Below are positions 16,654 through 26,133 of a DNA stretch of 64,000 nucleotides, piece by piece (within the stretch, counting starts at the first letter, position 1; each line of letters begins with the position of its first letter). Below the pieces are notes generated by a model. The model searched no databases. It worked only from the letters and a program-made list of their open reading frames with translations, and was not told the DNA's origin. The stretch comes from Gilichinskyi gelida (GTDB lineage Bacteria; Acidobacteriota; Thermoanaerobaculia; Gp7-AA8). The position numbers and the translations under genes were made by a program. The DNA lies in assembly GCA_038040385.1 (NCBI GenBank), contig JBBPII010000014.1, forward strand, positions 1 to 64,000, read 5' to 3'.

Positions 16654-19600
16654 GCGCGACCTGCAGCTGCTGCACCGGCGTGGCGAAGATCACCCCCCGC
16701 GCGCTCCTCAACCGGCCGGGCTTGGGCGCCATCGGCTACCGCGTGGGGACGCACGCCACGTTCCTCGAGACGATGAAGGCGCGGCTCTCGAATCTGGAGC
16801 TGTCGCCCGAGGATCTCGAAGGGGAAGGCCCCTTCACGGCGCGCGAGCTCCGGCCGCTCCTGGCACTGACATCGCGCGAGCCGTCCGATCCCGCCATCGC
16901 CCTACTCGACTCCTGGGCCGTGGTCGCCGACGTGCTGGCGTTCTATCAGGAGCGCATCGCCAACGAAGGCTACCTGCGCACCGCCGTCGAGCGCCGCTCG
17001 ATCCTGGAGCTGGCGCGGCTGATCGGCTACCGGCCGCGGCCCGGCGTGGCCGCCAGCGTCTACCTCGCCTTCACGCTGGAGAAGGACAGTCGCGTGGTCA
17101 TCCCGGCCGGCACGCGCGCGCAGAGCATTCCCGGCGACGGCGAGCTGCCGCAGCCGTTCGAAACCTCCGACGATGTCGCGGCGCGCACGGAATGGAACCT
17201 TCTAACGCCGCGGATGACGCGGCCGCAGACATTCGATTCCGCGCACGGCGCAGACGTCGCGCAGCTCTACCTGCAGGGCGTCACCACGAAGCTGAAGCAG
17301 AACGATCCGCTGCTGCTCGTCTTCAGCGACGCGGCGAACCAGCAGTTCCTCCGGCGCGTCAGGAGCGTCGAGCCCGATACCGCGGCGAATCGCACGCTGG
17401 TGCGGCTGGTTGTCCCGCCGAAGTCCAACGCCCTTTCGCAGCAACTCGAGACCGCCGCCTCGCTCACGCAGCAGATCGCGCTCCGCTACAGCAAGGCCAA
17501 AGCGTTCGGCATCGCGCAGAAGACTCTGGTCAAGGGCATCTCCGAAGAGATCCAAGGGCTGCAAGACGTCACGGATCAAACGGTGGCCGGGAGTCTGGAA
17601 GCAAAGATCGGCGCGTTGCGGCGCTTGGGCGAGAGCGTGAAGAGCGGCAGCAAGGCCGAGAAGTCGATCGCCGGCCTCATCGCGGAGCTGACGGAAGTGA
17701 TGGAGATGCTTCCGCCGGACACCACGTCGAACACGTCCGGACCGCTGCCGGGCAGCGAACACCCGACGCCGCACGACCTGCTGCTCGCCGCGCTGGAGAA
17801 GGAGCCGTCGGCACCGCCGGCCAACGCCACGCGTCTCAGCCGCGTTCTTCAGCCGGACGCCGACAACCTCCTCATCGCGCTGCGCCCGGCGCTCACCAAG
17901 TCGCTTTACCAGGCCCTGGCGAACTTTCACGTGCCGCAGCCGCCGCCCGTGCGCGTCTTCGCGCTGCGCATCACCGCGCCGCTCTTCGGCTACAACGCCA
18001 CGGCGGCGCGGCCGATGGAGGTCCCACCCACGGGGCCGGAGAAGCGGTGGCACGTGGTGGAGACCATACTCGATCCGGATGGCGGCGCGGCTGGCGTCGA
18101 AGTCCGCGAAGAGACGACCGCGGTGCACCTCGACAACAGCTACGAGTCGATCCTCAGCGGCAGTTGGGTCGCGATCGAGATCCCCGCGACGGAGATCACC
18201 GACGCCGGCACACTGGTGGCGCGGGCGGGCAATGTGAAGGCGTCGATCGGCCGCGCCGTCTATGGCGTCGCCGGCAAAACGACGCGCGTCGAGCTGCGCT
18301 CTCCTGCCGACAACTCGAAGCTGCTGCCATGGCTGAATCCCAACAAAGCAGATCCTCCGATCGAGGACGACTTCGACGCCATCCGCCGGACGGTAGTGCA
18401 CGCGCAAAGCGAGGAGCTCACGCTCGCCGATGAGCCGATCGCCGAGTCGATCGGGGGAGACCGCATCCCGCTCGACACGCTCGTCGCCGGCCTCGAGGCC
18501 GGCCGTTGGCTGATGGTCAGCGGCGAGCGCACCGACATCCCGCACGTCGCGGGCGTCGAGGGTACCGAATTGGTGATGATCGGCGGGGTCGAGAAGGGCC
18601 CCACTCCGCTGCCGCCGGGCGGACGGCTGCGCAGCACGCTGGTGCTGGCTAACGAGCTCTCGTACCGCTACCGGCGCGACGCCGTGGCCATCTACGGAAA
18701 CGTCGCCGCCGCGACGCACGGCGAAACGCACGCCGAGGTCCTTGGCAGCGGCGACGCCGCCCGCGCCATGCAGAAGTTCGAGCTGCGCCAGCGGCCGCTC
18801 ACCTGGCTCTCCGCCGCCACGCCGTCCGGCGCCGAGAGCACGCTGCAGGTGCGCGTCGACGACGTGCTGTGGCACGAGGCCGACAGCTTTGTCGGTCTCG
18901 GCCCGAAAGATCGAAACTACGTCACGCGCACCGACGACGATGACAAGACCGCCGTCGTTTTCGGCAACGGCACCGCCGGCGCGCGCGTGCCGACCGGCGG
19001 AGAGAACGTCACCAGCGTCTACCGAACCGGCATCGGAGCGGTGGGCAACGTCGGCGCCGGCCAGATCTCGCAGCTCGCCACGCGGCCGCTCGGCGTGAAG
19101 AGCGTGATCAACCCGATGCCGGCCATCGGCGGCGGCGACCGCGAGACGCGCGATCAGGCGCGTCGCAACGCGCCGCTCGAAGTCACCGCGCTCGACCGCT
19201 TGGTCTCGGTGAAGGACTTCGAAGACTTCGCGCGGAGGTACGCCGGCATCGCCAAAGCGAGCGCGGCCCTCGTCAGCGACGGCCGTCGCGAGGTCGTCCA
19301 TCTCACCGTCGCCGGCACCGGCGATATCCCCATCGCGCCCACCTCGGACCTCTTCATCAATCTGCGCAAAACGCTGCGCGCGTACGGCGATCCGCTGCAA
19401 GCCTTTCAACTCGCCGTGCGCAAGCTCCAACTGCTGGTCATCCGCGCGAACGTCCGTCTGCTCCCCGACTATCGGTGGGAGTCGGTGGAGCCGAAGATCC
19501 GCGCCGCGCTGCTCGACGCCTTCAGCTTCGAGCGCCGCGAGTTGGGGCAGGACGCGCTTCCCAGCGAGGTGCTCAGCGTGATGCAGGCGCAGCCCGGCGT

Positions 19601-19808
19601 CGCCTTCGTCGACCTCGACGTCTTCGACTCCGTTGCGGAGACCACGCCCCCGAACGCGCTGAAGACGCTGTCGCTCAAGACCCGCGTCCGGGTATCGAAG
19701 GCCAAACGCGCTTCTGCGATCGGGCCGCTGAACATCCTCCTGGCCGAGCTGGCGTACCTGAGCGCGGCACTTCCCGACACGCTCATCCTGACGGAGCGGC
19801 CGCGATGA
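16650..19808 (+). CDS. Baseplate assembly protein, J-like, second copy (Afp12-type)
   Basis: The 1052-residue protein is a second member of the same family. It has DPAIALLDSWAVVADVLAFYQERIANEGYLRTA near residue 87 and TRPLGVKSVINPMPAIGGGDRET near residue 810. The KDFEDFARRYAGIAKASA block follows near 860. Residues about 235-400 are an unusual helical insert. The N-terminus is Cys-rich (CSCCTG). Together with the previous gene it would form the two-component wedge ring. It overlaps both neighbours by 4 bases. Confidence 0.92.
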   Translation: MSATCSCCTGVAKITPRALLNRPGLGAIGYRVGTHATFLETMKARLSNLELSPEDLEGEGPFTARELRPLLALTSREPSDPAIALLDSWAVVADVLAFYQERIANEGYLRTAVERRSILELARLIGYRPRPGVAASVYLAFTLEKDSRVVIPAGTRAQSIPGDGELPQPFETSDDVAARTEWNLLTPRMTRPQTFDSAHGADVAQLYLQGVTTKLKQNDPLLLVFSDAANQQFLRRVRSVEPDTAANRTLVRLVVPPKSNALSQQLETAASLTQQIALRYSKAKAFGIAQKTLVKGISEEIQGLQDVTDQTVAGSLEAKIGALRRLGESVKSGSKAEKSIAGLIAELTEVMEMLPPDTTSNTSGPLPGSEHPTPHDLLLAALEKEPSAPPANATRLSRVLQPDADNLLIALRPALTKSLYQALANFHVPQPPPVRVFALRITAPLFGYNATAARPMEVPPTGPEKRWHVVETILDPDGGAAGVEVREETTAVHLDNSYESILSGSWVAIEIPATEITDAGTLVARAGNVKASIGRAVYGVAGKTTRVELRSPADNSKLLPWLNPNKADPPIEDDFDAIRRTVVHAQSEELTLADEPIAESIGGDRIPLDTLVAGLEAGRWLMVSGERTDIPHVAGVEGTELVMIGGVEKGPTPLPPGGRLRSTLVLANELSYRYRRDAVAIYGNVAAATHGETHAEVLGSGDAARAMQKFELRQRPLTWLSAATPSGAESTLQVRVDDVLWHEADSFVGLGPKDRNYVTRTDDDDKTAVVFGNGTAGARVPTGGENVTSVYRTGIGAVGNVGAGQISQLATRPLGVKSVINPMPAIGGGDRETRDQARRNAPLEVTALDRLVSVKDFEDFARRYAGIAKASAALVSDGRREVVHLTVAGTGDIPIAPTSDLFINLRKTLRAYGDPLQAFQLAVRKLQLLVIRANVRLLPDYRWESVEPKIRAALLDAFSFERRELGQDALPSEVLSVMQAQPGVAFVDLDVFDSVAETTPPNALKTLSLKTRVRVSKAKRASAIGPLNILLAELAYLSAALPDTLILTERPR

Positions 19809-21916
19809 ACGACCCGCGCCTCGACCGTCTCTACGAACGTCTCCCGGCCGTCTACCGGACGCGCGACGCCGGGCGGGAACAACCGCTGCGCGCGCTGCTG
19901 CGCGTGATCGGCGAGCAGGTGAACGTCGTCGAGGACGACATCGCGCTGCTCTACGAAAACTGGTTCATCGAGACCTGCAACGACTGGGTGGTGCCCTACA
20001 TCGCGGAGCTGATCGGCTACCGGCCGGTGAACGAAGGGGGCGAGCCCGGCTCTCCCGCGGCGGCGCGCAACCCCTTTCTCAGTCCGCGGCGCGAAGTGGC
20101 GCACACCATCCGTTACCGGCGCCGCCGCGGAACGCTGTCCGTGCTGGAGCTGCTAGCGCGCGACGTCTCCGGCTGGCCCGCGCGCGCGGTGGAGTTCTAC
20201 CGCCTGCTGGCCTTCGCGCAACACGTCAATCACCTCTACCCGGCCCGTGGCCGCACGGTCGACTTCAGCGACGCCGACGCGCTCGATCGCGTCAACGGGC
20301 CGTTCGACACCCTCGCGCACATCGCGGACGTCCGCCGCTACAACGTTCCCAGCCTCGGCCTCTACGTCTGGCCTCTCGGCGTCTACTCCGTGACCCACGC
20401 GCCCGCGTACCACGTCGAGCGTCACGCCAAGAAGGGCCTTCGCAACCGGTTGACCGCCAGCCTTCTCGGGAACGACATGCCGCTCTACACGCTCCCCGTT
20501 CAGGAGCCGGAGCCTTCGCACATCGCCGACGAGACGAACGTCCCCGCGCCGATCCGCCGCCGCGCGTTCGAGGAGCGCACCGCCGACTACTACGGCGCGG
20601 GGAAGAGCCTGCAGATCTGGGTCGGCAGTCCCGATGAGCCCGTGGCGCTCGACCGGATCGTGGCCGCCGATCTGAGCAACTGGATCTACACGCCGCGCCA
20701 CGACGAGGTGGCGGTCGATCCGCAGCTCGGCCGGATCGCGCTCGCCGACACCCATCACCCGCGGGAGGTGTGGGTCACGTATCACTACGCCTTCAGCGAC
20801 GACACCGGCGGCGGCGAGTACGAGCGTACCGTCCGCCCCGCCGCCGGGCGCACGCTCTACACCGTCTCGCACGACGCCTATCGCACCATCAGCGCGGCGC
20901 TCGATCGCTGGAAAAAGGATCACCATCCTCCCGACGCCATCATCGAGATCGCCGACAGCGGCGCGTACACCGAGTCGCTGGAGATCGACATCCCCGCCGG
21001 CTGCAGGCTCGAACTGCGGGCGGGCGTGGGTGCGCGTCCCGCACTGCGCCTCCTCGACGCTCACGCCGGGAAAGGCGACGCAATGCTCATCTCCGGTCCG
21101 GAGACGGAGCAGTCGAAGCGCGATCCGCGGCTCATCCTCGACGGACTGCTGATCACCGGCCGCGGCGTGCAGATCGCCGGGCGCTTCTCGCAGGTGATCA
21201 TCCGCCACTGCACGCTGGTGCCGGGATGGGCACTGGATCAGCAATGCAACCCGCGGCACGAGGAAGCGCCGAGCCTCGAACTGATCGACACCAACGCCCG
21301 CGTGACCATCGAGCGCAGCATCCTCGGCTCGATCTTCATCGATCAGGACGAAGTGTGGACCGAGCCGCTCCGCGTCTCCATCAGCGACAGCATCGTCGAC
21401 GCCACGCGCGTCGACTACGAGGCCTTCGGCGTGACCGGCGGCGGCCGGACGGTGGCGCACGCGGTGCTGACGATGGCGCGCTGCACCGTCATCGGCCAGA
21501 CCAGCACCCATGCCATCGAGCTGGCAGAGAACTGCATCTTCTACGGACGGGTCAAAGTGGCGCGCAGCCAGATCGGCTGCATGCGCTTCTGCTACTACAT
21601 GCCGCGGGACTCGCGCACACCGCGGCGCTACCACTGCCAGCCCGACGGCGTGACCGCCGTCCTGACGGACGACGACGCGAAGCGGCGCGCGGAGAGCCGC
21701 GTCCGTCCGCGTTTCGAGAGCACGCGCTACGGCACGCCGTCGTATTGCCGGCTCTCGCCCCGCACCGCGCCCGAAATCGTGCGCGGCGCCGACGATGAGG
21801 CGTCCATGGGCGCCTTCCACGACCGCTTCGACCCCCAGCGCGAGGCGAACGCGCGCATCCGTCTCGATGAGTTCATCCCCGCAGGAATCCACGGCGCCGT
21901 CATCCGAGCGAATTGA
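19805..21916 (+). CDS. gpI-like tail protein with beta-helix C-terminus
   Basis: The N-terminus (residues 1-120, RLYERLPAVYRTRDAG, IGEQVNVVEDDIALLYENWFIETC) is a P2 gpI-like tail protein domain that docks on the wedge. Residues about 350-620 have the regular short-strand repeats of a right-handed parallel beta-helix, with phrases such as LILDGLLITGRGVQIAG and VSISDSIVDATRV. Such helices are common in fibres and carbohydrate-binding proteins, so this may contact the target cell. The length is 703 residues. The start at 19805 overlaps the previous stop. The upstream part of the frame is inside the J-like gene. Confidence 0.85.
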   Translation: MNDPRLDRLYERLPAVYRTRDAGREQPLRALLRVIGEQVNVVEDDIALLYENWFIETCNDWVVPYIAELIGYRPVNEGGEPGSPAAARNPFLSPRREVAHTIRYRRRRGTLSVLELLARDVSGWPARAVEFYRLLAFAQHVNHLYPARGRTVDFSDADALDRVNGPFDTLAHIADVRRYNVPSLGLYVWPLGVYSVTHAPAYHVERHAKKGLRNRLTASLLGNDMPLYTLPVQEPEPSHIADETNVPAPIRRRAFEERTADYYGAGKSLQIWVGSPDEPVALDRIVAADLSNWIYTPRHDEVAVDPQLGRIALADTHHPREVWVTYHYAFSDDTGGGEYERTVRPAAGRTLYTVSHDAYRTISAALDRWKKDHHPPDAIIEIADSGAYTESLEIDIPAGCRLELRAGVGARPALRLLDAHAGKGDAMLISGPETEQSKRDPRLILDGLLITGRGVQIAGRFSQVIIRHCTLVPGWALDQQCNPRHEEAPSLELIDTNARVTIERSILGSIFIDQDEVWTEPLRVSISDSIVDATRVDYEAFGVTGGGRTVAHAVLTMARCTVIGQTSTHAIELAENCIFYGRVKVARSQIGCMRFCYYMPRDSRTPRRYHCQPDGVTAVLTDDDAKRRAESRVRPRFESTRYGTPSYCRLSPRTAPEIVRGADDEASMGAFHDRFDPQREANARIRLDEFIPAGIHGAVIRAN

Positions 21917-21925
21917 GGAACCAGC

Positions 21926-23464
21926 ATGAAAGTCGACGTCTCACGTAATACCTTCAAGCGTGCCCACAACTTCTCACGCGTGCTGCACCAGCAGGGACGC
22001 GTGCTCATCGACGCCGACCAGAACGAACAGACCTCCATCTTCCTCGACTATCTGCGCACCCTCGCCGCGGACCTCATCGGCCCGCACGCCGGCCCGGGAG
22101 GAAACCTCGGCTTCGAAATCATCAAATACACGTCTGATGGGCAGCATCTGAAACAGTTCAGCATCGGCGACGGACGCTACTACGTGGATGGAATGCTCGT
22201 CGAAAACGCTGCGGAAATCGTCTACCCGGGCGACCTCTCCAAGATGGACCCCCCGTTCGTCATCTACCTCGACGCGTGGGAGCGTCCCATCACCGCGTTG
22301 GAGGATCCGCGCATCCGCGAAGTGGCCCTCGGCGAAGCCGACACCTGCGCGCGCGCCAAGGTGGTCTGGCGCGTGGGCGTCCTGTCGCTCGACCTGGCGG
22401 ACGAGGAGCGGAACTGCGCCCGGTTCGACAAATCAGCGGCGTGGAAGAAGTTACTTCTCGAACTGCAACCGAGGCCGCTACTGGAGGCGCGTGCTCACGT
22501 CGATGCTGCCGCGGCGACGAATCCCTGCACCGTTCCTCCCGACGCCGGTTACCGCGGTATGGAGAACCAGCTCTACCGCGTCGAGATCCACCACGGCGAG
22601 AGAAAAGACGACGCCACGTTCAAATGGTCGCGCGACAACGGCACACGAGTCTTCGCCATCGAGGCGATGTCGGGAAACATCGTCACCGTCAAGCACCTCG
22701 GCCACGACACCCGTGACGGCCTGGAGATCGGCGACTGGGTTGAATACGCCGACGACCGCCTGGCGATGCTCGAGGGCGCGCCGGGATTCATCCCTGCGCA
22801 GCTCCTGCAGGTGCAGGACATCGATGACACCGAGCTGACCGTCACCCTCAGCGCGGGTGCGGGCGTCAGCTTCGACGCCGGCCAGCACCCGCTCCTCCGC
22901 CGGTGGGACGGCCGCCTCCGCAACATGAGCGAGAATGAGTGGCTCGACCTCGAGCTGGGCGTGCAGATCCGATTCGCCGCCGGCAAGACCTACCGCCCCG
23001 GCGATTACTGGCTCATTCCCGCTCGCACCGCGACGGGCGACGTCGAGGAGCCGAAGGACACCCCCGTCGAGCCTCATGGCGTGCGGCATTACTTTGCGCC
23101 GCTGGCGCTGGCGTTTGTGGCCGGTCAGGCAGGAACCCAAGGCGTGATCCGCGTCGTCGATTTGCGCCACACCATTCAGCCGGTGGGAGCGTGCTGCCCG
23201 ACCGTGAGAGTTCTCAATCCGCCGACCGTCATGAATGGCGCAACGGTCACCTTCATCGCCGTCGTCAATACCGCCAAATCGCTCCGCTACTTCTGGCAGG
23301 CCGAGGGTGGCGAGATCGAGGGGCCCACGAACACCGATTCGATTGTCGTGAGGACCGGCAAGGGAGCGAGGACGTTCGTGACCGCGACGGTGATCGTGAG
23401 CGAAGCCATCGAGGGCGGTTGCGTGATGACGGGGAGTAGCTCGGCAGTACTTCTCGGACCCTGA
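21926..23464 (+). CDS. DUF6519 protein at the end of the eCIS operon
   Basis: The 512-residue protein opens with the DUF6519 signature (MKVDVSRNTFKRAHNFSRVLHQQGR at the N-terminus, with LIDADQNEQ at about 28-36). Repeated structural blocks follow (RVEIHHGE, FKWSRDNGTRVFAI, YRPGDYWLIPAR). The last about 80 residues look like an Ig/PKD-type domain. DUF6519 proteins cluster with eCIS and related tail loci. The exact role is unknown, but surface or fibre attachment is plausible. An AGGAACC sequence sits upstream of the ATG. No clear terminator follows. Confidence 0.82.
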   Translation: MKVDVSRNTFKRAHNFSRVLHQQGRVLIDADQNEQTSIFLDYLRTLAADLIGPHAGPGGNLGFEIIKYTSDGQHLKQFSIGDGRYYVDGMLVENAAEIVYPGDLSKMDPPFVIYLDAWERPITALEDPRIREVALGEADTCARAKVVWRVGVLSLDLADEERNCARFDKSAAWKKLLLELQPRPLLEARAHVDAAAATNPCTVPPDAGYRGMENQLYRVEIHHGERKDDATFKWSRDNGTRVFAIEAMSGNIVTVKHLGHDTRDGLEIGDWVEYADDRLAMLEGAPGFIPAQLLQVQDIDDTELTVTLSAGAGVSFDAGQHPLLRRWDGRLRNMSENEWLDLELGVQIRFAAGKTYRPGDYWLIPARTATGDVEEPKDTPVEPHGVRHYFAPLALAFVAGQAGTQGVIRVVDLRHTIQPVGACCPTVRVLNPPTVMNGATVTFIAVVNTAKSLRYFWQAEGGEIEGPTNTDSIVVRTGKGARTFVTATVIVSEAIEGGCVMTGSSSAVLLGP

Positions 23465-23533
23465 CTACCGCCGTCAAACCCGCTGCGCCGGCGATGTCAC
23501 CGCGAGGCCGATCGACCGGACGTCGTTGAGCGA

Positions 23534-23776
23534 CGGCTCCATCAAGCCCTCGCCGCGCACCGGCATTCCGCAGACTAACAGCAAAGTCGAGCGCTTCATC
23601 CAGACGCTGCTTCGCGAGTGGGCTACCGGTTCTCGTACACCTCATCGGCCGAGCGCAAGCGCTGGCTCTCGCCGTACCTTCACTTCTACAACTTCCGCCG
23701 TGCTCACTCAGCTCTTTCGTACAATGCGCCGATCAGTCGCCTGGATAGGAACAACGTCCTGGCTCGCAACAGTTAA
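23534..23776 (+). pseudogene. IS481-type transposase C-terminal remnant, frameshifted
   Basis: The first frame reads RTGIPQTNSKVERFIQTLLREWA. After a one-base loss at about 23622 the next frame reads YRFSYTSSAERKRWLSPYL, then FYNFRRAHSALSYNAPISRL, stopping at 23774-23776. This is the C-terminus of an IS481/IS3-like DDE integrase, including the region of the catalytic Glu. The N-terminal two thirds are gone and no terminal inverted repeats remain. It marks an old insertion at the edge of the eCIS operon. Confidence 0.8.
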
Positions 23777-23914
23777 GCCGCACGTCCGAATCAGATGACG
23801 TTATTCCCTTTTTCATGCTTGCGGCATGCCGTCACTGAACATACGCTGTATAGGTGCCGAGCTAGGACGGTAGGTGAACGGCTTGGCACGATTGTAGTGC
23901 ACGATGGTCGAATC

Positions 23915-24934
23915 ATGTTTGCGAGGATGATCCGCTCAACGAAGGGTAGTTCGCCGCATGTGGGATCGTCATACCTTCCTAATTGGAAGAACTCTTCGAT
24001 ACAGCGAAAGTGCGACTGCGGTGGCGAATGCGCGGAATGTGTATCGAGAGCTTCTTCCGTGGAACTGCGACACTTTGACTTCTCAAAAATTCCTGTTCAC
24101 CACTCGAAAGTCCTAGGTTCGGAGACGACCCGGGCTGCTGGACCGCTTCGGGTCAGCGATCCGTCCGATGAAAGCGAGCGAATGGCCGACTCCGTTACCG
24201 AGCGCTTGTTCCCTTTTGCCTCTGCATCGAGGCATCTTCGCGAGATAGCGCCCATGGCGGGCGCGGCGGCCGGTCTTGGGCCATATGATAGTGGAGGCGC
24301 ACCCACGTCCGGTCCTGCTTGCACTCAATCTACGAAGTTGCCTCTCGGCATCGCCGACAAGAGCAGTCCACTGCCGGTCGATACGCGCACCGAGATGGAA
24401 GGTGCATTCGGCGCAGACTTTTCAGCCGTACGCGTTCATACCAACTCCAGCGCAGGTGCGTTAAGCCGCAGCCTGAAAGCACAGGCATTCACCTATGGAA
24501 ACGACATCTTCTTCGATACCGGGAATTACGATCCCGATTCGACTTCCGGCAAACGACTCCTCGCTCACGAACTCACGCACACTGTCCAGCAGCGCGACAC
24601 GATCGGCATGCTCGCACGGCAGGGCTCCGGCCGGACTACTCTCCAATGCGTCAATGAGAACCTCTCTAGCGCCGGGGTGGCTTCCTGGCTGCTCGCAATT
24701 GTGGGAACGACATGTGGCCTGATATTCGGTATTGCAGGAAGCCCGAGTGGACCCGGAGCGGCCGGAACGGCCGCATTTGGCGCAGCACTCTGCATCGCAG
24801 GTGTGATCGGCGCATCGGTTGGCGCTGTACTCGGTGTAATCTCCGGATGCTGGAGTGACCCGAACTTTCGAAGCAGGGGAGCCTATTTGGCGTCTAACGA
24901 GACAAACGAAGCTGAGGCTCCCGCTGCCACATAG
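23915..24934 (+). CDS. Second DUF4157 (eCIS-core) protein with hydrophobic C-terminus
   Basis: The middle of this about 339-residue protein carries DUF4157: MEGAFGADFSAVRVHTNS, AFTYGNDIFFDTG and HELTHTVQQR, with HELTH at residues 218-222 from the ATG at 23915. The N-terminus has a Cys cluster (RKCDCGGECAEC). The C-terminal about 90 residues include a long Gly/Ala/Ile-rich hydrophobic stretch that looks able to enter membranes. The start is uncertain. The frame is open from 23795, and an ATG at 23927 is also possible. It lies outside the overlapped eCIS operon and is AT-richer than it, which suggests separate acquisition as a cargo gene. Confidence 0.78.
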   Translation: MFARMIRSTKGSSPHVGSSYLPNWKNSSIQRKCDCGGECAECVSRASSVELRHFDFSKIPVHHSKVLGSETTRAAGPLRVSDPSDESERMADSVTERLFPFASASRHLREIAPMAGAAAGLGPYDSGGAPTSGPACTQSTKLPLGIADKSSPLPVDTRTEMEGAFGADFSAVRVHTNSSAGALSRSLKAQAFTYGNDIFFDTGNYDPDSTSGKRLLAHELTHTVQQRDTIGMLARQGSGRTTLQCVNENLSSAGVASWLLAIVGTTCGLIFGIAGSPSGPGAAGTAAFGAALCIAGVIGASVGAVLGVISGCWSDPNFRSRGAYLASNETNEAEAPAAT

Positions 24935-24952
24935 GGGCGGCCCTGGAAATTC

Positions 24953-25129
24953 GTGAGCAAGAATCGCCTATCGCTTCCGCCGATCGCAGTTTGGCTAGTC
25001 GCCATCGCTGTCCTCACTATAATGTTGATTACGCGTGGCGGCTTCACTCGTGAAACACTGCTTGTTCTGATCCCGATCTTCATTCTCGCTTCTGTGCTGA
25101 GCTTCGTAACATTCCGGCGTCCGCGATAG
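24953..25129 (+). CDS. Small two-helix membrane protein after the second DUF4157 gene
   Basis: A GTG-started 58-residue frame begins 18 bases after the DUF4157 stop. It reads MSKNRLSLPPIAVWLVAIAV, then a second hydrophobic helix (LLVLIPIFILASVLSFV), ending RRPR. Two transmembrane helices with basic ends are evident. Its position beside a cargo protein with a membrane-active-looking tail makes an immunity role possible, but no family is recognised. TGGAAA before the GTG is only a weak ribosome-binding site. Confidence 0.5.
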   Translation: MSKNRLSLPPIAVWLVAIAVLTIMLITRGGFTRETLLVLIPIFILASVLSFVTFRRPR

Positions 25130-25454
25130 ATGGCGACTGAACCACCATGTCGCGCCAACGGCTTCTATCGCTCGGCCGGCGCCGCACCTTCCCCTCCCAG
25201 TGGCGCGACGCGTAGCGTCGCGCGGAGTGAGCCGCGGCAGCGGGGGGCCAGCGAACGGTGCGGCGTGGGCTGCGCCAAGATGGCCTACCGTTCGCTCTGT
25301 CTTCGTAACGAGCGACAGGACGCGCTCAGCCGAGAGCGAAAGGCGGCGCGGGCTCGCTACCAGACTCACCGTACCCCCAGAGAGACTGATGAGTCAAGCC
25401 TATTATCTCCCTTGTTCGGCCCTCTTTTCCTCGTGAGAGGGTATCTGATTTTCA
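25130..25454. other. Non-coding stretch with a perfect hairpin
   Basis: I see no credible gene; open frames here lack any family features. A perfect 9-bp stem, GCGCGACGC at 25203-25211 with GCGTCGCGC at 25215-25223, has a 3-base loop. No T-run follows, so it is not a normal terminator. The stretch belongs to the decayed zone between the cargo genes and the receiver gene. Confidence 0.4.
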
Positions 25455-25460
25455 GGGTGG

Positions 25461-25660
25461 GGCTATTTGCCAAAGGTGTTGGGGATTCTCTATCAGATCG
25501 CCGGTCTGGCTTATCTGACGAATGGCTTCGCCCTCATTCTGGCCCCTCAGTTCGGAGGTCGGGTATTTGCCGTCATTGCCGGTCCTGCCTTCATTGGGGA
25601 GGCATCACTCTGCCTATGGCTTCTGGTGAAGGGCGTGAATATGGAGAAGTGGAACAGATG
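25461..25660 (+). pseudogene. DUF4386 membrane protein C-terminal fragment
   Basis: In the frame starting near 25467 the reading is KVLGILYQIAGLAYLTNGFA, then APQFGGRVFAVIAGPAFIGE and LCLWLLVKGVNMEKWNRW. This is the C-terminal part of DUF4386-family membrane proteins. The N-terminal helices are missing and the frame runs on into unrelated sequence. Confidence 0.7.
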
Positions 25661-25683
25661 GCGGGCGCACGAGGTGGCGTGGC

Positions 25684-26117
25684 ATGAGAATTCCTACTGT
25701 CTTCAAACCCGATTACGAGCGTTACGAGGGTGTACGGCCATTCACCGTCTATTCTTACGACTAGTGTTTCTATTGATGTTTCTGTTCGTGGGATATGACT
25801 CATGGTCATACATACTCAACCATCAAGGGTCGTAGGATCCGTTCAAGGCGGCCGCCTGTGCATGTTCGCGTCATACTCGCTGCTGTCGATCATCGGAATG
25901 TTTCACCCCCTCAAGATGCTCCCCATCGTCTTGTTCATGATCATCTACAAGAGCTTTGGCTCATCGTTGTCGCCTACCCATTGTGGTCAGCAAACCAACT
26001 GGCGGGTTCGCCCGCCGAAGGGATGGCCAAGGTCTCTTCCGTTGGGTCGTGGTGGTGATTGTCGCCATGCCTTGGAAATACGTCCTCGATAAGTCCATCG
26101 TGAACCGAAAGGTCTAG
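25684..26117 (+). pseudogene. Membrane protein gene broken by several frameshifts and a stop
   Basis: Pieces of one membrane protein are readable across frames: MRIPTVFKPDYERYEGVRPF, LVFLLMFLFVGYDSWSYILN, FASYSLLSIIGMFHPLKMLP, LWLIVVAYPLWSANQLAGSP and FRWVVVVIVAMPWKYVLDKS. They are joined by a one-base loss near 25764, a TAG near 25832 where Trp is expected, and further shifts near 25857, 25951 and 26035. At least five lesions mean the gene is dead. The family is a small conserved four-helix membrane protein of unknown function. Confidence 0.75.
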
Positions 26118-26133
26118 GCGGCCGCACCGACGC

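Noticed and set aside
17202..19430. A 742-residue minus-strand frame opposite the second J-like gene
   Set aside because: Same reason: codon-bias shadow with no motifs.
25130..25687. A 185-residue plus-strand open frame
   Set aside because: It crosses a hairpin and then reads the DUF4386 fragment in the wrong frame.
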